In this document: piece after piece, positions 17,013 to 26,322 of the stretch
Layout: every line of letters starts with the position of its first letter
Numbering within the stretch: position 1 is the stretch's first letter
DNA from: Emcibacter nanhaiensis
Lineage (GTDB): Bacteria > Pseudomonadota > Alphaproteobacteria > Sphingomonadales > Emcibacteraceae
Length of the DNA stretch: 64,000 nucleotides
NCBI RefSeq assembly: GCF_006385175.1
Contig: NZ_VFIY01000008.1
Span: forward strand, 1 to 64,000
Direction: 5' to 3'
Notes under the pieces: generated by a model
Seen by the model: the letters and a program-made list of their open reading frames with translations, nothing else
What the model was told of the DNA's origin: nothing
Database searches by the model: none
Translations under genes and position numbers: made by a program

Positions 17013-18497
17013 ATGAATATTTTCAGTTTACTCACCCTGGGAACAAGCCGTTACAAAAACGAGGGCGCCATTTTCCACGGCACCAGACAGGTCTGCAGCT
17101 GGGCCGAACTCAGCGACCGCAGCCTGAGACTCGCCGCCCACATGCATGACAACACCCCCCCCGGCGGCCGGGTGGCCGTGGTGGCAAAAAACTGTCCGCA
17201 ATATATCGAAATCATGTTTGCCAGCTGGGCCGCGGGCCGGGTGGTCGTCCCCATCAATGCAAAACTGCACAGCCGCGAGATTAACGACATTATCTCCGAC
17301 GCGGAAGCCGCCCTGGTCTTTGCAACCCCGGCGGAGGCGGCAAAGCTGGAAGGCGTGGACTGCCCGGTGACCATTATTGGCTCGCCAGAGTATGAAGAGA
17401 TGTTCGCAGGTGATCCAACCCCTCCGGCAGAGGTTGCCCCGGACGACCTGGCCTGGCTGTTCTTCACCAGCGGCACCACCGGCCGCTCAAAGGGCGCCAT
17501 GCTGTCGCATCGTAACCTCATGGCCATGACAATTTCCCATCTGGCCGATTTCGAAGCCCTGACGGAGAATGACGGCATTATTCATTCCGCCCCCATGTCG
17601 CACGGCTCCGGGCTCTATATCCTCCCCTATGTGGCGCGGGCGGCACGGCAGATTGTGCCGGAGTCCGGCGGCTTCGAACCGGAAGAAGTGCTGGACCTGT
17701 GCGAACATCATCGCAATATCGGCATGTTCCTGGCCCCGACCATGGTGCAGCGCCTGCGCCTGACGCTGGAAAAAACCGGACGCCATCCGGAAGGCCTGCG
17801 CAATATCGTCTATGGCGGCGGCCCCATGTATCTGGAGGAAATCCGCCAGTCACTCGACGTTTTCGGACCGGTATTCTGCCAGTTATACGGCCAGGGCGAA
17901 GCGCCCATGACCATCACCGGGCTGCGCCCCGGCGATTTTGCCGATGGCGACGATGCGGTGCTTTCTTCCGTCGGTTGGCCGCGCTCCGGCATGGAAGTGG
18001 CCATTTTTGACAACAATGACCAGCCCCTGCCCCCGGGCGAGACCGGCGAGATCGTCTGCCGCGGCGACGTGGTCATGTCCGGCTACTGGAACAATCCGAC
18101 CGCCACCGAATCCACCCTGGCCGGCGGCTGGCTGCATACCGGCGACCTGGGCTCCCTGGATGAAGACGGCAAGCTGACCCTGCGCGGCCGCTCCAAGGAA
18201 GTGATTATTTCCGGCGGCACCAATATCTATCCCCGCGAGGTGGAGGAGGTGCTGCTCACCTGCCCCGGGGTCAGTGAAGCCTGTGTGGTCGGGGAAAAGG
18301 ATCCGGACTGGGGTGAAAATGTGGTCGCCTTTATCACCTGGCAGGAAAATGCCACACCGGATGAAAAGCTGCTTGAAACTCATTGCCTGGAAAATATGGC
18401 CCGGTTCAAACGGCCGAAACGCTATATCTTCCTTGATGACTTCCCCAAGAGCGCCAACGGCAAGGTCCTGAAGCGGGAGCTGGAAAACCTTCTGTAA
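17013..18497 (+). CDS. Acyl-CoA ligase (AMP-forming)
   Basis: 494-residue ANL-superfamily ligase that forms an acyl-adenylate and then an acyl-CoA. Motifs are the phosphate loop FFTSGTTGRSKGAMLSH near residue 150, YGQGEAPMT, GWLHTGDLG, the hinge GRSKEVIISGGTNIYPREVEE and the catalytic Lys in PKSANGKVLKREL. It follows the GntR gene by 60 bp, and the regulator and ligase may form one unit. The MHYT-LytTR gene converges 25 bp further on. The acid substrate is unknown; context suggests an aromatic or branched acid. Confidence 0.9.
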   Translation: MNIFSLLTLGTSRYKNEGAIFHGTRQVCSWAELSDRSLRLAAHMHDNTPPGGRVAVVAKNCPQYIEIMFASWAAGRVVVPINAKLHSREINDIISDAEAALVFATPAEAAKLEGVDCPVTIIGSPEYEEMFAGDPTPPAEVAPDDLAWLFFTSGTTGRSKGAMLSHRNLMAMTISHLADFEALTENDGIIHSAPMSHGSGLYILPYVARAARQIVPESGGFEPEEVLDLCEHHRNIGMFLAPTMVQRLRLTLEKTGRHPEGLRNIVYGGGPMYLEEIRQSLDVFGPVFCQLYGQGEAPMTITGLRPGDFADGDDAVLSSVGWPRSGMEVAIFDNNDQPLPPGETGEIVCRGDVVMSGYWNNPTATESTLAGGWLHTGDLGSLDEDGKLTLRGRSKEVIISGGTNIYPREVEEVLLTCPGVSEACVVGEKDPDWGENVVAFITWQENATPDEKLLETHCLENMARFKRPKRYIFLDDFPKSANGKVLKRELENLL

Positions 18498-18521
18498 AAC
18501 CCCCGAACCGGCTCCCCTGAA

Positions 18522-19868
18522 TCACAGGGCATGCTGATTTTGGGTGATCGCCTGGCTGACCATGCCAAAATGTTTGCGGCTGATGGGGAGTTTCCTGCCC
18601 ACATGGGTGGAGAAGATAATCGATCCGGCTTCACCCTGGCGTTTATAGCCCACCACCTTGGCCAGATTGACCAGATGGCTGCGGTGGACCTTGATGAAGC
18701 CATGTTCCCGAAGGACCTCTTCCAGGGCAGAGAGGCGCCGGTCACAGAAGTTCTCCTCAATCTCCCCCTGTTCGTTCAGATGACCAATCTGGGTATAATG
18801 CCCGGCGGCAGAAATATAGAAAATGCTGGAAGATTTGATAAAGCGGATCTCACCGTTTTTAGAGATCTGGATACTGCTTTCCTCTTCCTGCAGCGAAGAC
18901 TCCGGTCCCGCCCCTTCGGATCCGTTTGCCGCCGTCGGTGAAGCACTGACGGCACCAAACAGGGGATAGAGATTCGAGCCCCCCTGTCCCGCCTGCAAAT
19001 CAACCGCGAAGTTCAGGCCGTTGACCTTGGGTCCCTTGGCGATATCCTTATCATCGAAGCGGACTTTGACCACATCGGGCGTCAGCCCGCCCCGCCAGGC
19101 ATCCGACAGGGAGTAGGCCAGTTCAAGACCTAGACGTTTTTTGCGGCGGTATTTGTTGTCCTTGGCGCTGGGCAGGGAAAGCAGCAGGAAAGCATCAAGC
19201 AACAGGAAGGTGACCAGAGCGATGATGCCCGCCAGGAAAGTATTGTCAATGGCCGACACCTCAAGCACGTCACCACTGTCCAGATAATCAAACGTGGTGC
19301 CGAACATGGCCACATAATGCATCGCTGAAATGGCGATCCCCAGGATAATCGAAGCGACGATATGGTTCCGGCCCTTCATGGTCACCGACGTTAAAACCCA
19401 CAAGGCGATCCAGGAGGCAACGACGCTGATGGCAAAGGCGCCGGCGATGCCGACGGTACTATAGGACACCCGGCAGACAATGCGCAGCGCGTCCATCCCG
19501 ATATAATGCATGGTGGAAATGCCCAGCCCCATCAGCAATGCCCCCGCCGGCCGGCCATATTTGGTCAGCACCCCGGAGGTCGCGGCATAGAGAGCCAGTC
19601 CGGTAAGCACCACCGCCACCAGAGACGACAAAAGCGTGGGCAGAAAGGCGTAACTGACCGGGATCGGCAACTGGATCGCCAGCAAGCCGATAAAATGCAT
19701 GGACCAGATCCCCACGCCCAGAGCAAGTGACCCGAGGGCGATCCGGGTTTTATAGGCAATATGCCGGGTGGCCCGGGCCTTGGCCAGGATAATAATGGCC
19801 GTGTAGGTGCCGAGCATGGCGGCGCCTATGGAGAGAAGTACCAAAATAGGATCATAATGAACGATCAT
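18522..19868 (-). CDS. MHYT membrane sensor with LytTR DNA-binding domain (CoxC/CoxH-like)
   Basis: 448-residue membrane-bound regulator. The N-terminal seven-helix MHYT domain (about 1-235) shows three repeats of the hallmark: SMHFIGLLA, TMHYIGMDA and AMHYVAMFG. These Met/His residues are thought to bind copper and sense a diatomic gas. A linker leads to a C-terminal LytTR domain (about 345-448: ISKNGEIRFIKSSSIFYISAAG, VHRSHLVN, RKLPISRKH). This architecture is known from CoxC and CoxH of Afipia carboxidovorans cox clusters. Divergence from coxM makes it the probable CO-responsive activator. Confidence 0.9.
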   Translation of the reverse strand: MIVHYDPILVLLSIGAAMLGTYTAIIILAKARATRHIAYKTRIALGSLALGVGIWSMHFIGLLAIQLPIPVSYAFLPTLLSSLVAVVLTGLALYAATSGVLTKYGRPAGALLMGLGISTMHYIGMDALRIVCRVSYSTVGIAGAFAISVVASWIALWVLTSVTMKGRNHIVASIILGIAISAMHYVAMFGTTFDYLDSGDVLEVSAIDNTFLAGIIALVTFLLLDAFLLLSLPSAKDNKYRRKKRLGLELAYSLSDAWRGGLTPDVVKVRFDDKDIAKGPKVNGLNFAVDLQAGQGGSNLYPLFGAVSASPTAANGSEGAGPESSLQEEESSIQISKNGEIRFIKSSSIFYISAAGHYTQIGHLNEQGEIEENFCDRRLSALEEVLREHGFIKVHRSHLVNLAKVVGYKRQGEAGSIIFSTHVGRKLPISRKHFGMVSQAITQNQHAL

Positions 19869-20352
19869 TATGAAATGTCATCCCTCTTTTACAGCATCCA
19901 TGCCCTGATGGAATGCATTGAGAATTTCTGTTGCTACCCCCTGAAAGAAAATACCTTCCGGCCTCTTTTCCCTATTTATGTTTTCCTGTCCATGGTTCCC
20001 GGGACAGATTTTTTGTATATCTGAAAAATAATCCTAATCCGGAACCTTTTCAATCACTTTTGTATATTCAGATAAGCCGGCTTCAGGAAAACTAACGTGA
20101 GACTCGCCTTTGTACCCTGCCGACACTCCTGCAGTCTCGTAACGTTTTTCGTGGAAATAATTCGCCACTGGTGAAAATAAACCGTCCTTCACGCACAGTC
20201 GGGAGGAAACGTTTGCAAGGCCCTGAATTCTGTTGTTAGCCTTCTTGAATAGAGGGAGTGCGCGCATTTACGGGATTGGAGAATGCGCACATTTTTTCAT
20301 GTTTTCCACAAGAATAATCTATCGACCAGCTTCGAACGAAAGGCGGAAAAAT
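19869..20352. other. Divergent regulator/cox intergenic region
   Basis: 484 bp without a convincing gene. AACGTT occurs at 20141-20146 and AAACGTTT at 20207-20214; LytTR proteins often bind spaced repeats of this general type, but the 66-bp spacing is not typical. The 3' end contains the hairpin listed separately. The cox promoter presumably lies between these elements. Confidence 0.45.
20259..20297 (+). terminator. Terminator-like hairpin in the cox leader
   Basis: GCGCATT (20262-20268) pairs perfectly with AATGCGC (20282-20288), extendable by flanking TG/CA bases with a small bulge. It is followed by ACATTTTTT to 20297. It sits 56 bp before the coxM start and could attenuate read-through or be a protein-binding site. 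Confidence 0.45.
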
Positions 20353-21255
20353 ATGATTCCTGGGAGCTTTGAATATCTATGTCCAACATCCAAGGGCGAT
20401 GCCCTGAAGATGCTGGCCGACGGCGGTGAGAACACCCGTCCCCTGGCAGGGGGCCACAGCCTCATCCCGATGATGAAACTGCGCATGGCCAGTCCGGAAA
20501 AGCTTGTTGACCTGAGCAAGATCAGCGAGCTGAAGGGTATCTCCGTGGGGAAAAAGGAAATCACCATCGGGGCCATGACCACCCAGCATGAACTCATCGG
20601 CGATGAGGATCTGCATCGCGCCTGCCCGATCATGCGGGAAGCAGCCCTGCTGATCGCCGACCCCCAGGTGCGTTACTGCGGCACCTTGGGCGGCAACATC
20701 GGCAACGGCGACCCGGGCAACGACATGCCCGGCCTGATGCAGTGCCTCGACGCCACCTATGTGGTCGAAAGCAGCGGCGGCTCCAGAAATATCAAGGCCC
20801 GGGACTTTTACCAGGGCGCCTATTTCACGGCCCTTGACACCGGTGAAATCATCACCGGCGTGAAAATTCCCATGCCGGCTGAAAATCACGGCTATGCCTA
20901 CACCAAGCTGAAACGGAAAGTCGGCGATTACGCCACCGCCGCAGCAGCGGTCATTGTGGAAATAGCCAAGGGCCAGGTCCGGGCGGCATCCATTGCCCTG
21001 ACCAACGTGGCCGATACGCCGCTGTATGCAGAGGACGCGGTAAAGGCGATTGTCGGCACGTCCCTGGACGCCACTGATATCGACAAGGCCGTGGCGGCGG
21101 CCGAGGCCATTACCAGTCCGGTTTCCGACGGACGGGGTTCGGCGGAATATCGGACGAAAATGGCCGGTGTAATGGTGCGACGGGCGCTGGAGAGCGCCAA
21201 GGATCGTGCAGGTGAAGCTAAAAGCGGAGGTATATTGGGATGGCTAAAAGGGTAG
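20353..21255 (+). CDS. coxM: Carbon monoxide dehydrogenase medium (FAD) subunit
   Basis: 300-residue flavoprotein subunit of aerobic Mo-Cu CO dehydrogenase, which passes electrons from the iron-sulfur subunit to the quinone pool. The N-terminus [11 protein letters not shown] matches the family start, and AGGCGG precedes the ATG at 20353, so longer versions are rejected. FAD-binding motifs [11 protein letters not shown] and [15 protein letters not shown] are intact. It is the first gene of the cox operon and overlaps coxS by 16 bp, which implies coupled translation and equal subunit amounts. Confidence 0.95.
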   Translation: MIPGSFEYLCPTSKGDALKMLADGGENTRPLAGGHSLIPMMKLRMASPEKLVDLSKISELKGISVGKKEITIGAMTTQHELIGDEDLHRACPIMREAALLIADPQVRYCGTLGGNIGNGDPGNDMPGLMQCLDATYVVESSGGSRNIKARDFYQGAYFTALDTGEIITGVKIPMPAENHGYAYTKLKRKVGDYATAAAAVIVEIAKGQVRAASIALTNVADTPLYAEDAVKAIVGTSLDATDIDKAVAAAEAITSPVSDGRGSAEYRTKMAGVMVRRALESAKDRAGEAKSGGILGWLKG

Positions 21256-21731
21256 TCAATTTAACCATCAACGGCGAGCCACAGGAACTGCTTGTCGAGG
21301 ATCGGGAACTTTTAATTCATACATTGCGCGAGCAGCTGTTGCTGACCGGGGCGCACATCGGCTGTGACACCACCCACTGCGGGGCCTGTACCGTCGATCT
21401 TGACGGCCGTTCCGTCAAAAGCTGCACCATGTTCACGGTCCAGGCGGACGGCGCCGACATCACCACGGTTGAAGGCATGGCCCAGCCGGACGGTACCCTG
21501 CATGCCCTGCAGGAAGCCTTCCGCCAGAACCATGGTCTGCAATGCGGCTTCTGCACCCCGGGCATGATCATGCGGGCCCATCGCCTGCTGCAGGAAAACC
21601 CGGATCCCACCGAGGAAGAAATCCGCTGGGGCATTTCCGGCAACATCTGCCGCTGCACCGGATACCAGAATATTGTCAAGGCGATCCAGAGCGCGGCAAA
21701 CACACTGAACCAGAGGGAGGCGGCAGAATGA
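21240..21731 (+). CDS. coxS: Carbon monoxide dehydrogenase small (2Fe-2S) subunit
   Basis: 163-residue iron-sulfur subunit that relays electrons from the molybdenum-copper site to FAD. The proximal plant-type cluster has Cys in [13 protein letters not shown] plus KSC. The distal cluster has CGFCTPG and CRCTGY. Length and sequence follow the CoxS family (about 166 residues). Its TGA overlaps the coxL ATG as ATGA, typical for tightly coupled subunit genes. Confidence 0.96.
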   Translation: MAKRVVNLTINGEPQELLVEDRELLIHTLREQLLLTGAHIGCDTTHCGACTVDLDGRSVKSCTMFTVQADGADITTVEGMAQPDGTLHALQEAFRQNHGLQCGFCTPGMIMRAHRLLQENPDPTEEEIRWGISGNICRCTGYQNIVKAIQSAANTLNQREAAE

Positions 21732-24145
21732 ATGATCAAACTCCAGTTTCCGCACAGGAAAGAGAAGAAAAACTTGAAGGCATCGGCTGTAAAAGAAAAC
21801 GCGTCGAAGACGTCCGTTTCACCCAGGGCAAAGGCAACTACGTGGACGATGTCAAGCTGCCCGGCATGCTGTTCGGGGATTTCTATCGTAGTCCCTACGC
21901 CCATGCCCGCATCAAAAACATCAACAAAGACTCCGCCCTCGCCGTCCCCGGCGTGGTGGCGGTGGTTACTGCAGAAGACCTTATTCCGCTGAACCTCCAT
22001 TATATGCCGACCCTGGCGGGCGACGTGCAGGCGGTGCTGGCCCACGAAAAAGTGCTGTTCCAGAATCAGGAAGTGGCCTTCATCATCGCCAAGGACCGCT
22101 ATGCGGCCGCCGACGGGGTCGAGGCCCTTGAAGTGGAATATGAAGAGCTGGAGCCGCTGGTCGACCCCTTCAAGTCCATGGAGCCCGACGCGCCGCTGCT
22201 ACGTGAGGACATCAAGGACAAGAAGGAAGGCGCCCACGGTCCCCGGGTTCATCACAATCATATCTTCACCTGGACCGCCGGCGACAAGGACGCCACCGAA
22301 GACGCCTTCTCCAAGGCCGATGTGGTGGTCAAGGAATATCTGGCCCATCCCCGGGTCCATCCCTGTCCGCTGGAAACCTGCTGTTCTGTGGCCAATATGG
22401 ACAAGATCACCGGCCAGCTGACCCTGTGGGGCACCTTCCAGGCGCCCCATGTGGTCCGTACTGTGGCCTCGCTGATTGCCAATATCCCGGAACATAAAAT
22501 CCGGGTCATTGCCCCGGATATCGGCGGCGGCTTCGGCAATAAAGTCGGGGTCTATCCCGGCTACGTCATGTCCGTGGTCGGCACCATCGTTGCCGGCGCG
22601 CCGGTCAAATGGGTGGAGGACCGGATCGAAAACCTGACCACCACCGCCTTCGCCCGTGACTATCACATCACTGCCGAACTGGCGGCGACCAAGGACGGCA
22701 AGATCCTCGGCATGCGCTCGCACGTGCTGGCTGACCACGGGGCCTTTGACGCCTGCGCCGACCCGACCAAATTCCCGGCCGGCCTGTATCATGTCTGTAC
22801 CGGCTCCTATGACATTCCCTCCGCCTTTATCCAGGTGGACGGGGTCTATACCAACAAGGCACCGGGCGGGGTGGCCTATCGCTGTTCGTTCCGGGTGACC
22901 GAGGCGGTCTATACCATCGAGCGGATCATCGACGTGCTGGCCCAGAAACTGGACATGGACCCGGCCGATATCCGCAAGAAAAACTTCGTCCAGCCGGAAC
23001 AGTTCCCCTATACCTCGGCCACAGGCTGGGAGTATGACAGCGGCGACTATCCCACCGCTATGGCCAAGGCCATGGACGCCGTGGGCTATGACCAGCTGCG
23101 CCAGGAACAGGCCCAGAAGCTTGCGGACTTCAAAGCCGGCAAGTCCCGGCAACTGATGGGCATCGGCATTTCCTTCTTTACGGAAATTGTCGGCGCCGGA
23201 CCGTCCAAGAACTGCGACATTCTCGGCATCGGTATGTTCGACAGCTGTGAAATCCGTGTTCATCCGACCGGCGCGGCCATCGCCCGGCTCGGCACCAAGT
23301 CCCAGGGACAGGGCCATGAAACCACTTATGCCCAGATCCTGGCGACCGAGACCGGCATCCCGTCTGACATGATCACCATCGAGGAGGGCGACACCGACAC
23401 CGCGCCTTACGGGCTCGGCACCTACGGCTCCCGCTCCACCCCGGTAGCGGGGGCCGCTTGTGCCCGGGCCGGCCGCAAGATCAAGCAGAAAGCGCAGCTG
23501 ATCGCCTCACACCTTCTGGAAGTCCATCATGACGATCTGGAATGGAATGTGGACGGCTTCCAGGTCAAGGGCAATCCGGAAAAACGCAAGTCCATGAAGG
23601 AGCTTGCCTGGGCCGCCTACAATAATGTGCCGGAAGGCATGGAGATGGGGCTGGAGGCCGTGGATTACTATGATCCGCCGAACTTCACCTATCCTTACGG
23701 CGCCTATTTCTGCGTGGTCGACATTGATGTGGACACCGGCGAAAGTAAAATCCGGCGCTTCTACGCCCTGGATGACTGCGGCACCCGGATCAACCCGATG
23801 ATTATCGAGGGCCAGATCCACGGCGGCCTCACTGAAGCCTTCGCCGTCGCCATGGGCCAGCTGATCCATTATGACGAGTATGGTAACGTCCAGGGCGGCA
23901 GTCTGATGGACTTCTTCCTGCCGACAGCAGTGGAGACTCCCCATTGGGAAACCGACTATACCGAAGTGCCGAGCCCGCATCATCCGATCGGCGCCAAGGG
24001 CGTTGGTGAAAGCCCCCATGTGGGCGGCGTGCCGGCCTTCTCCAATGCGGTCAACGACGCCTTCAAGAAACTGGGCGGGGTGCATACCCATATGCCGCAT
24101 ACATCGGCCAATATCTGGGCCTATGCCCAGAGCCTCGGGCTCTGA
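21728..24145 (+). CDS. coxL: Carbon monoxide dehydrogenase large (Mo-Cu) subunit, form I
   Basis: 805-residue catalytic subunit that oxidises CO with water to CO2. It carries the active-site loop AYRCSFR with Cys386, the residue that holds copper in form I enzymes; this separates it from the form II (AYRGAGR) relatives. The Moco-coordinating Glu761 lies in [11 protein letters not shown], and GGGFGNK is present. The ATG at 21728 overlaps the coxS stop; longer in-frame starts run inside coxS and are rejected. It binds a molybdopterin cytosine dinucleotide cofactor. The enzyme is cytoplasmic, at the inner face of the membrane. Confidence 0.97.
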   Translation: MNDQTPVSAQEREEKLEGIGCKRKRVEDVRFTQGKGNYVDDVKLPGMLFGDFYRSPYAHARIKNINKDSALAVPGVVAVVTAEDLIPLNLHYMPTLAGDVQAVLAHEKVLFQNQEVAFIIAKDRYAAADGVEALEVEYEELEPLVDPFKSMEPDAPLLREDIKDKKEGAHGPRVHHNHIFTWTAGDKDATEDAFSKADVVVKEYLAHPRVHPCPLETCCSVANMDKITGQLTLWGTFQAPHVVRTVASLIANIPEHKIRVIAPDIGGGFGNKVGVYPGYVMSVVGTIVAGAPVKWVEDRIENLTTTAFARDYHITAELAATKDGKILGMRSHVLADHGAFDACADPTKFPAGLYHVCTGSYDIPSAFIQVDGVYTNKAPGGVAYRCSFRVTEAVYTIERIIDVLAQKLDMDPADIRKKNFVQPEQFPYTSATGWEYDSGDYPTAMAKAMDAVGYDQLRQEQAQKLADFKAGKSRQLMGIGISFFTEIVGAGPSKNCDILGIGMFDSCEIRVHPTGAAIARLGTKSQGQGHETTYAQILATETGIPSDMITIEEGDTDTAPYGLGTYGSRSTPVAGAACARAGRKIKQKAQLIASHLLEVHHDDLEWNVDGFQVKGNPEKRKSMKELAWAAYNNVPEGMEMGLEAVDYYDPPNFTYPYGAYFCVVDIDVDTGESKIRRFYALDDCGTRINPMIIEGQIHGGLTEAFAVAMGQLIHYDEYGNVQGGSLMDFFLPTAVETPHWETDYTEVPSPHHPIGAKGVGESPHVGGVPAFSNAVNDAFKKLGGVHTHMPHTSANIWAYAQSLGL

Positions 24146-24179
24146 GCCATCCCGGGCCGCACGTCCGGTAAAACAATCC

Positions 24180-24213
24180 GAGAAAGGGCAAAATGGAAAT
24201 TTTGTCCTTTCTC
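24180..24213 (+). other. 15-bp intercistronic hairpin between coxL and coxD
   Basis: GAGAAAGGGCAAAAT (24180-24194) pairs with ATTTTGTCCTTTCTC (24199-24213) over a GGAA loop, with a single G-U pair. No T-run follows. It lies in the 99-bp gap between the catalytic genes and the assembly genes. It may stabilise the upstream mRNA 3' end or lower expression of coxDEF. Confidence 0.65.
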
Positions 24214-24244
24214 CTTGCCATGACCAAACATTGGAAAGCTTTTG

Positions 24245-25117
24245 ATGAGTAGCGTTCAGGAATACCGACAATATCTGGAACAGGGCTCCTATGTGGCCGA
24301 GGATGTCCTGGCCACTGCCCTGTATATGGCGGAGAAGCTGTCCCGTCCGCTGCTGCTGGAAGGCGAAGCCGGGGTCGGCAAGACCTTTGTCGCCAGCGCC
24401 CTGGCCGAGGCCATGGGCCGCAAGCTGATCCGCCTGCAATGCTATGAAGGGCTGGACGCCACCCAGGCCATCTATGAGTGGAACTACCAGCGCCAGATCC
24501 TGACCATCGCCAAGAAGGCCAACGAGCATACCCCTATTGCCGACAAGGACCTGTTTTCTGAAGATTTCCTGTTGAAACGTCCGCTGCTGCAGGCCATCAC
24601 CCAGGACATCTCCCCGATCCTGTTGATCGACGAGATCGACCGGGCCGATGAGGAGTTCGAGGCCTTCCTGCTGGAACTGCTGGCCGAATACCAGATTTCC
24701 ATTCCCGAATATGGCGTCGTCAAGGCCAAGACCATTCCCCTGGTGATCCTGACCTCCAACGGCACCCGGGAACTGTCCGACGCGCTGCGGCGGCGTTGCC
24801 TCTATCATTACATCGACTATCCCGATGCCGGCACCGAACTCCGGATCGTGCGCAAAAGAATGCCCGACTGTCCGGAGAGCCTTGCGAGCCAGATCGTGAA
24901 CTTCATTCAGACCCTGCGCAAGGAAGACCTCAAGAAAACCCCGGGCATCGCCGAAACCCTGGACTGGACCGCCGCCCTTGTCGGCCTGAATGTCCGCGAC
25001 CTGGGCGATGACGTGGAACTGATCCATAATACCCTGTTGTGTGTCCTGAAAACCCGGGAGGATATTGACGCCCTGCCGGTTGAAATCGTCTCCAAACTGA
25101 TTGCCAAATCCGCATGA
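24245..25117 (+). CDS. coxD: CoxD, MoxR-type AAA+ ATPase for CO dehydrogenase maturation
   Basis: 290-residue AAA+ ATPase. Walker A is GEAGVGKT near residue 43 and Walker B is ILLIDEIDRAD. In Afipia, CoxD is a membrane-associated chaperone needed to install the [CuSMoO2] centre in CODH. The ATG at 24245 is preferred to the adjacent TTG at 24242. Its stop overlaps the coxE start (ATGA), forming the MoxR-VWA pair commonly found together. Confidence 0.93.
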   Translation: MSSVQEYRQYLEQGSYVAEDVLATALYMAEKLSRPLLLEGEAGVGKTFVASALAEAMGRKLIRLQCYEGLDATQAIYEWNYQRQILTIAKKANEHTPIADKDLFSEDFLLKRPLLQAITQDISPILLIDEIDRADEEFEAFLLELLAEYQISIPEYGVVKAKTIPLVILTSNGTRELSDALRRRCLYHYIDYPDAGTELRIVRKRMPDCPESLASQIVNFIQTLRKEDLKKTPGIAETLDWTAALVGLNVRDLGDDVELIHNTLLCVLKTREDIDALPVEIVSKLIAKSA

Positions 25118-26322
25118 CAGAAACGGCCACCCCAAACATAACAAGTGATATCCCCGGCTTCGAAGCCCGCCTGGTGCAGTTTTCCCGGCTGCTGCGGGAC
25201 AACGGTTATACCATCGGCCGCCGGGATGTGGCGGATCTCTGCTCGGTACTGTCCCTGGAAGATACCCTTCGGCAGCGGCGCTTCCGCCAGGCCCTGCAGG
25301 TGGTCTTTTGCTCCACCCCTTCGGAAATCGGCCGCTTCGACGAATTGTTCGACGCCTACTGGAACGAACGGGTGGGCCGGAAACGCACCGTCTATCGCCA
25401 GAAGTCGGCCGCCCGGGAAGCCGTCGTTTCCAAGGAACAGGAACAAGGCCCCGGCGCCTCCGGCGGCGGACTGGCCCATTATTTCGAATGGAAGCAGCAA
25501 CAGGACGAAACATCCGGCGAAGAAGAACAGCAAAGCACCGGCAACGTCCAGGGCGGTGCCTCAGAAAAAGGCTCAGGCGCCCGGGCCGATTTCGGCAAAA
25601 TCAGCGATCCCGAGGAGTTCGAGCGGCTGATGGCCCTGGCGGAACGGCTGGCCCGGCAGATGCGCTACCGGATCGCCCGGCGCTACCGCAAGTTCAACAA
25701 AGGCGTGGTGATCGACCTGCGCCGCACCCTGCGCCACATGATCGAAACCGGCGGTTTCCCGGTCAAGATCAGAAAGAAGCTGAAAAAACGGCCACCTGTT
25801 TCGCTGCTGACTTTTGTCGATGTGTCGGGCTCCATGGACGCTTATTCACTGTTTTTTGCCCGTTTCGTCCATGCCCTGACCGGCGGGTTCCTCAGGGCCG
25901 AGGCCTTCCTGTTCCACACCCGGCTGGTGCATATCACCCAGACCCTGAAAGAAGCCGATCCGGTCAAGATGATGGAAAAGCTGGCCCTGATCAGCCAGGG
26001 CTGGTCCGGCGGCACCCGGATTGGTGACGCGCTGGCCACCTTCAACCGCAACTACGCGCAGAAATATACTGGCAAGCGAACCGTCGCCATCATCATGAGC
26101 GACGGTTATGACACCGGTGCGCCGGAAAAGCTGGAAGCTGAGCTGAAACGGCTCCGCACTCGCTGCTACAAAATCATCTGGCTCAATCCCATGCTGGGTC
26201 GCGAGAGTTATGAGCCTTCCACCAACGCCATGCAGAAAGCGCTGGGCCAAATCGATGTCTTTGCCCCCGCGCATAACCTCAGATCTCTTCTGCTGCTGGA
26301 GAAATACCTTGCCGCCGCTTAG
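25114..26322 (+). CDS. coxE: CoxE, von Willebrand factor A domain maturation protein
   Basis: 402-residue protein. The C-terminal VWA domain (about 225-395) has the metal-ion-dependent adhesion motif DVSGSMD near residue 239, followed by SGGTRIGDAL and IIMSDGYDTG. The middle (about 110-170) is a low-complexity Gln/Glu-rich linker. CoxE works with the AAA+ protein CoxD in inserting copper and sulfur at the CODH active site. It overlaps both neighbours in the operon (4 bp with coxD, 14 bp with coxF). Confidence 0.92.
   Translation: MTETATPNITSDIPGFEARLVQFSRLLRDNGYTIGRRDVADLCSVLSLEDTLRQRRFRQALQVVFCSTPSEIGRFDELFDAYWNERVGRKRTVYRQKSAAREAVVSKEQEQGPGASGGGLAHYFEWKQQQDETSGEEEQQSTGNVQGGASEKGSGARADFGKISDPEEFERLMALAERLARQMRYRIARRYRKFNKGVVIDLRRTLRHMIETGGFPVKIRKKLKKRPPVSLLTFVDVSGSMDAYSLFFARFVHALTGGFLRAEAFLFHTRLVHITQTLKEADPVKMMEKLALISQGWSGGTRIGDALATFNRNYAQKYTGKRTVAIIMSDGYDTGAPEKLEAELKRLRTRCYKIIWLNPMLGRESYEPSTNAMQKALGQIDVFAPAHNLRSLLLLEKYLAAA

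Noticed and set aside
20141-20214. LytTR binding site pair AACGTT / AAACGTTT
   Set aside because: Spacing of 66 bp and lack of the usual direct-repeat layout make this too weak to call; noted only in the gap description.
20034-20267. 77-codon minus-strand frame in the cox regulatory gap
   Set aside because: No ribosome site, no family likeness, and it lies in the region expected to hold the cox promoter.
21542-21727. Longer N-terminus for coxL
   Set aside because: The extra 62 residues lie in another frame of coxS and do not resemble CoxL. The ATG at 21728 overlaps the coxS stop in the normal way.
21728-24145. Form II CO dehydrogenase-like or nicotinate/xanthine hydroxylase large subunit
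   Set aside because: The active-site loop reads AYRCSFR and full coxDEFG maturation genes follow, which fits form I rather than the AYRGAGR group.
23507-25513. 668-codon minus-strand frame across coxL, coxD and coxE
   Set aside because: Runs antisense through three well-supported genes and shows no family features. Long antisense frames are common in this GC range.
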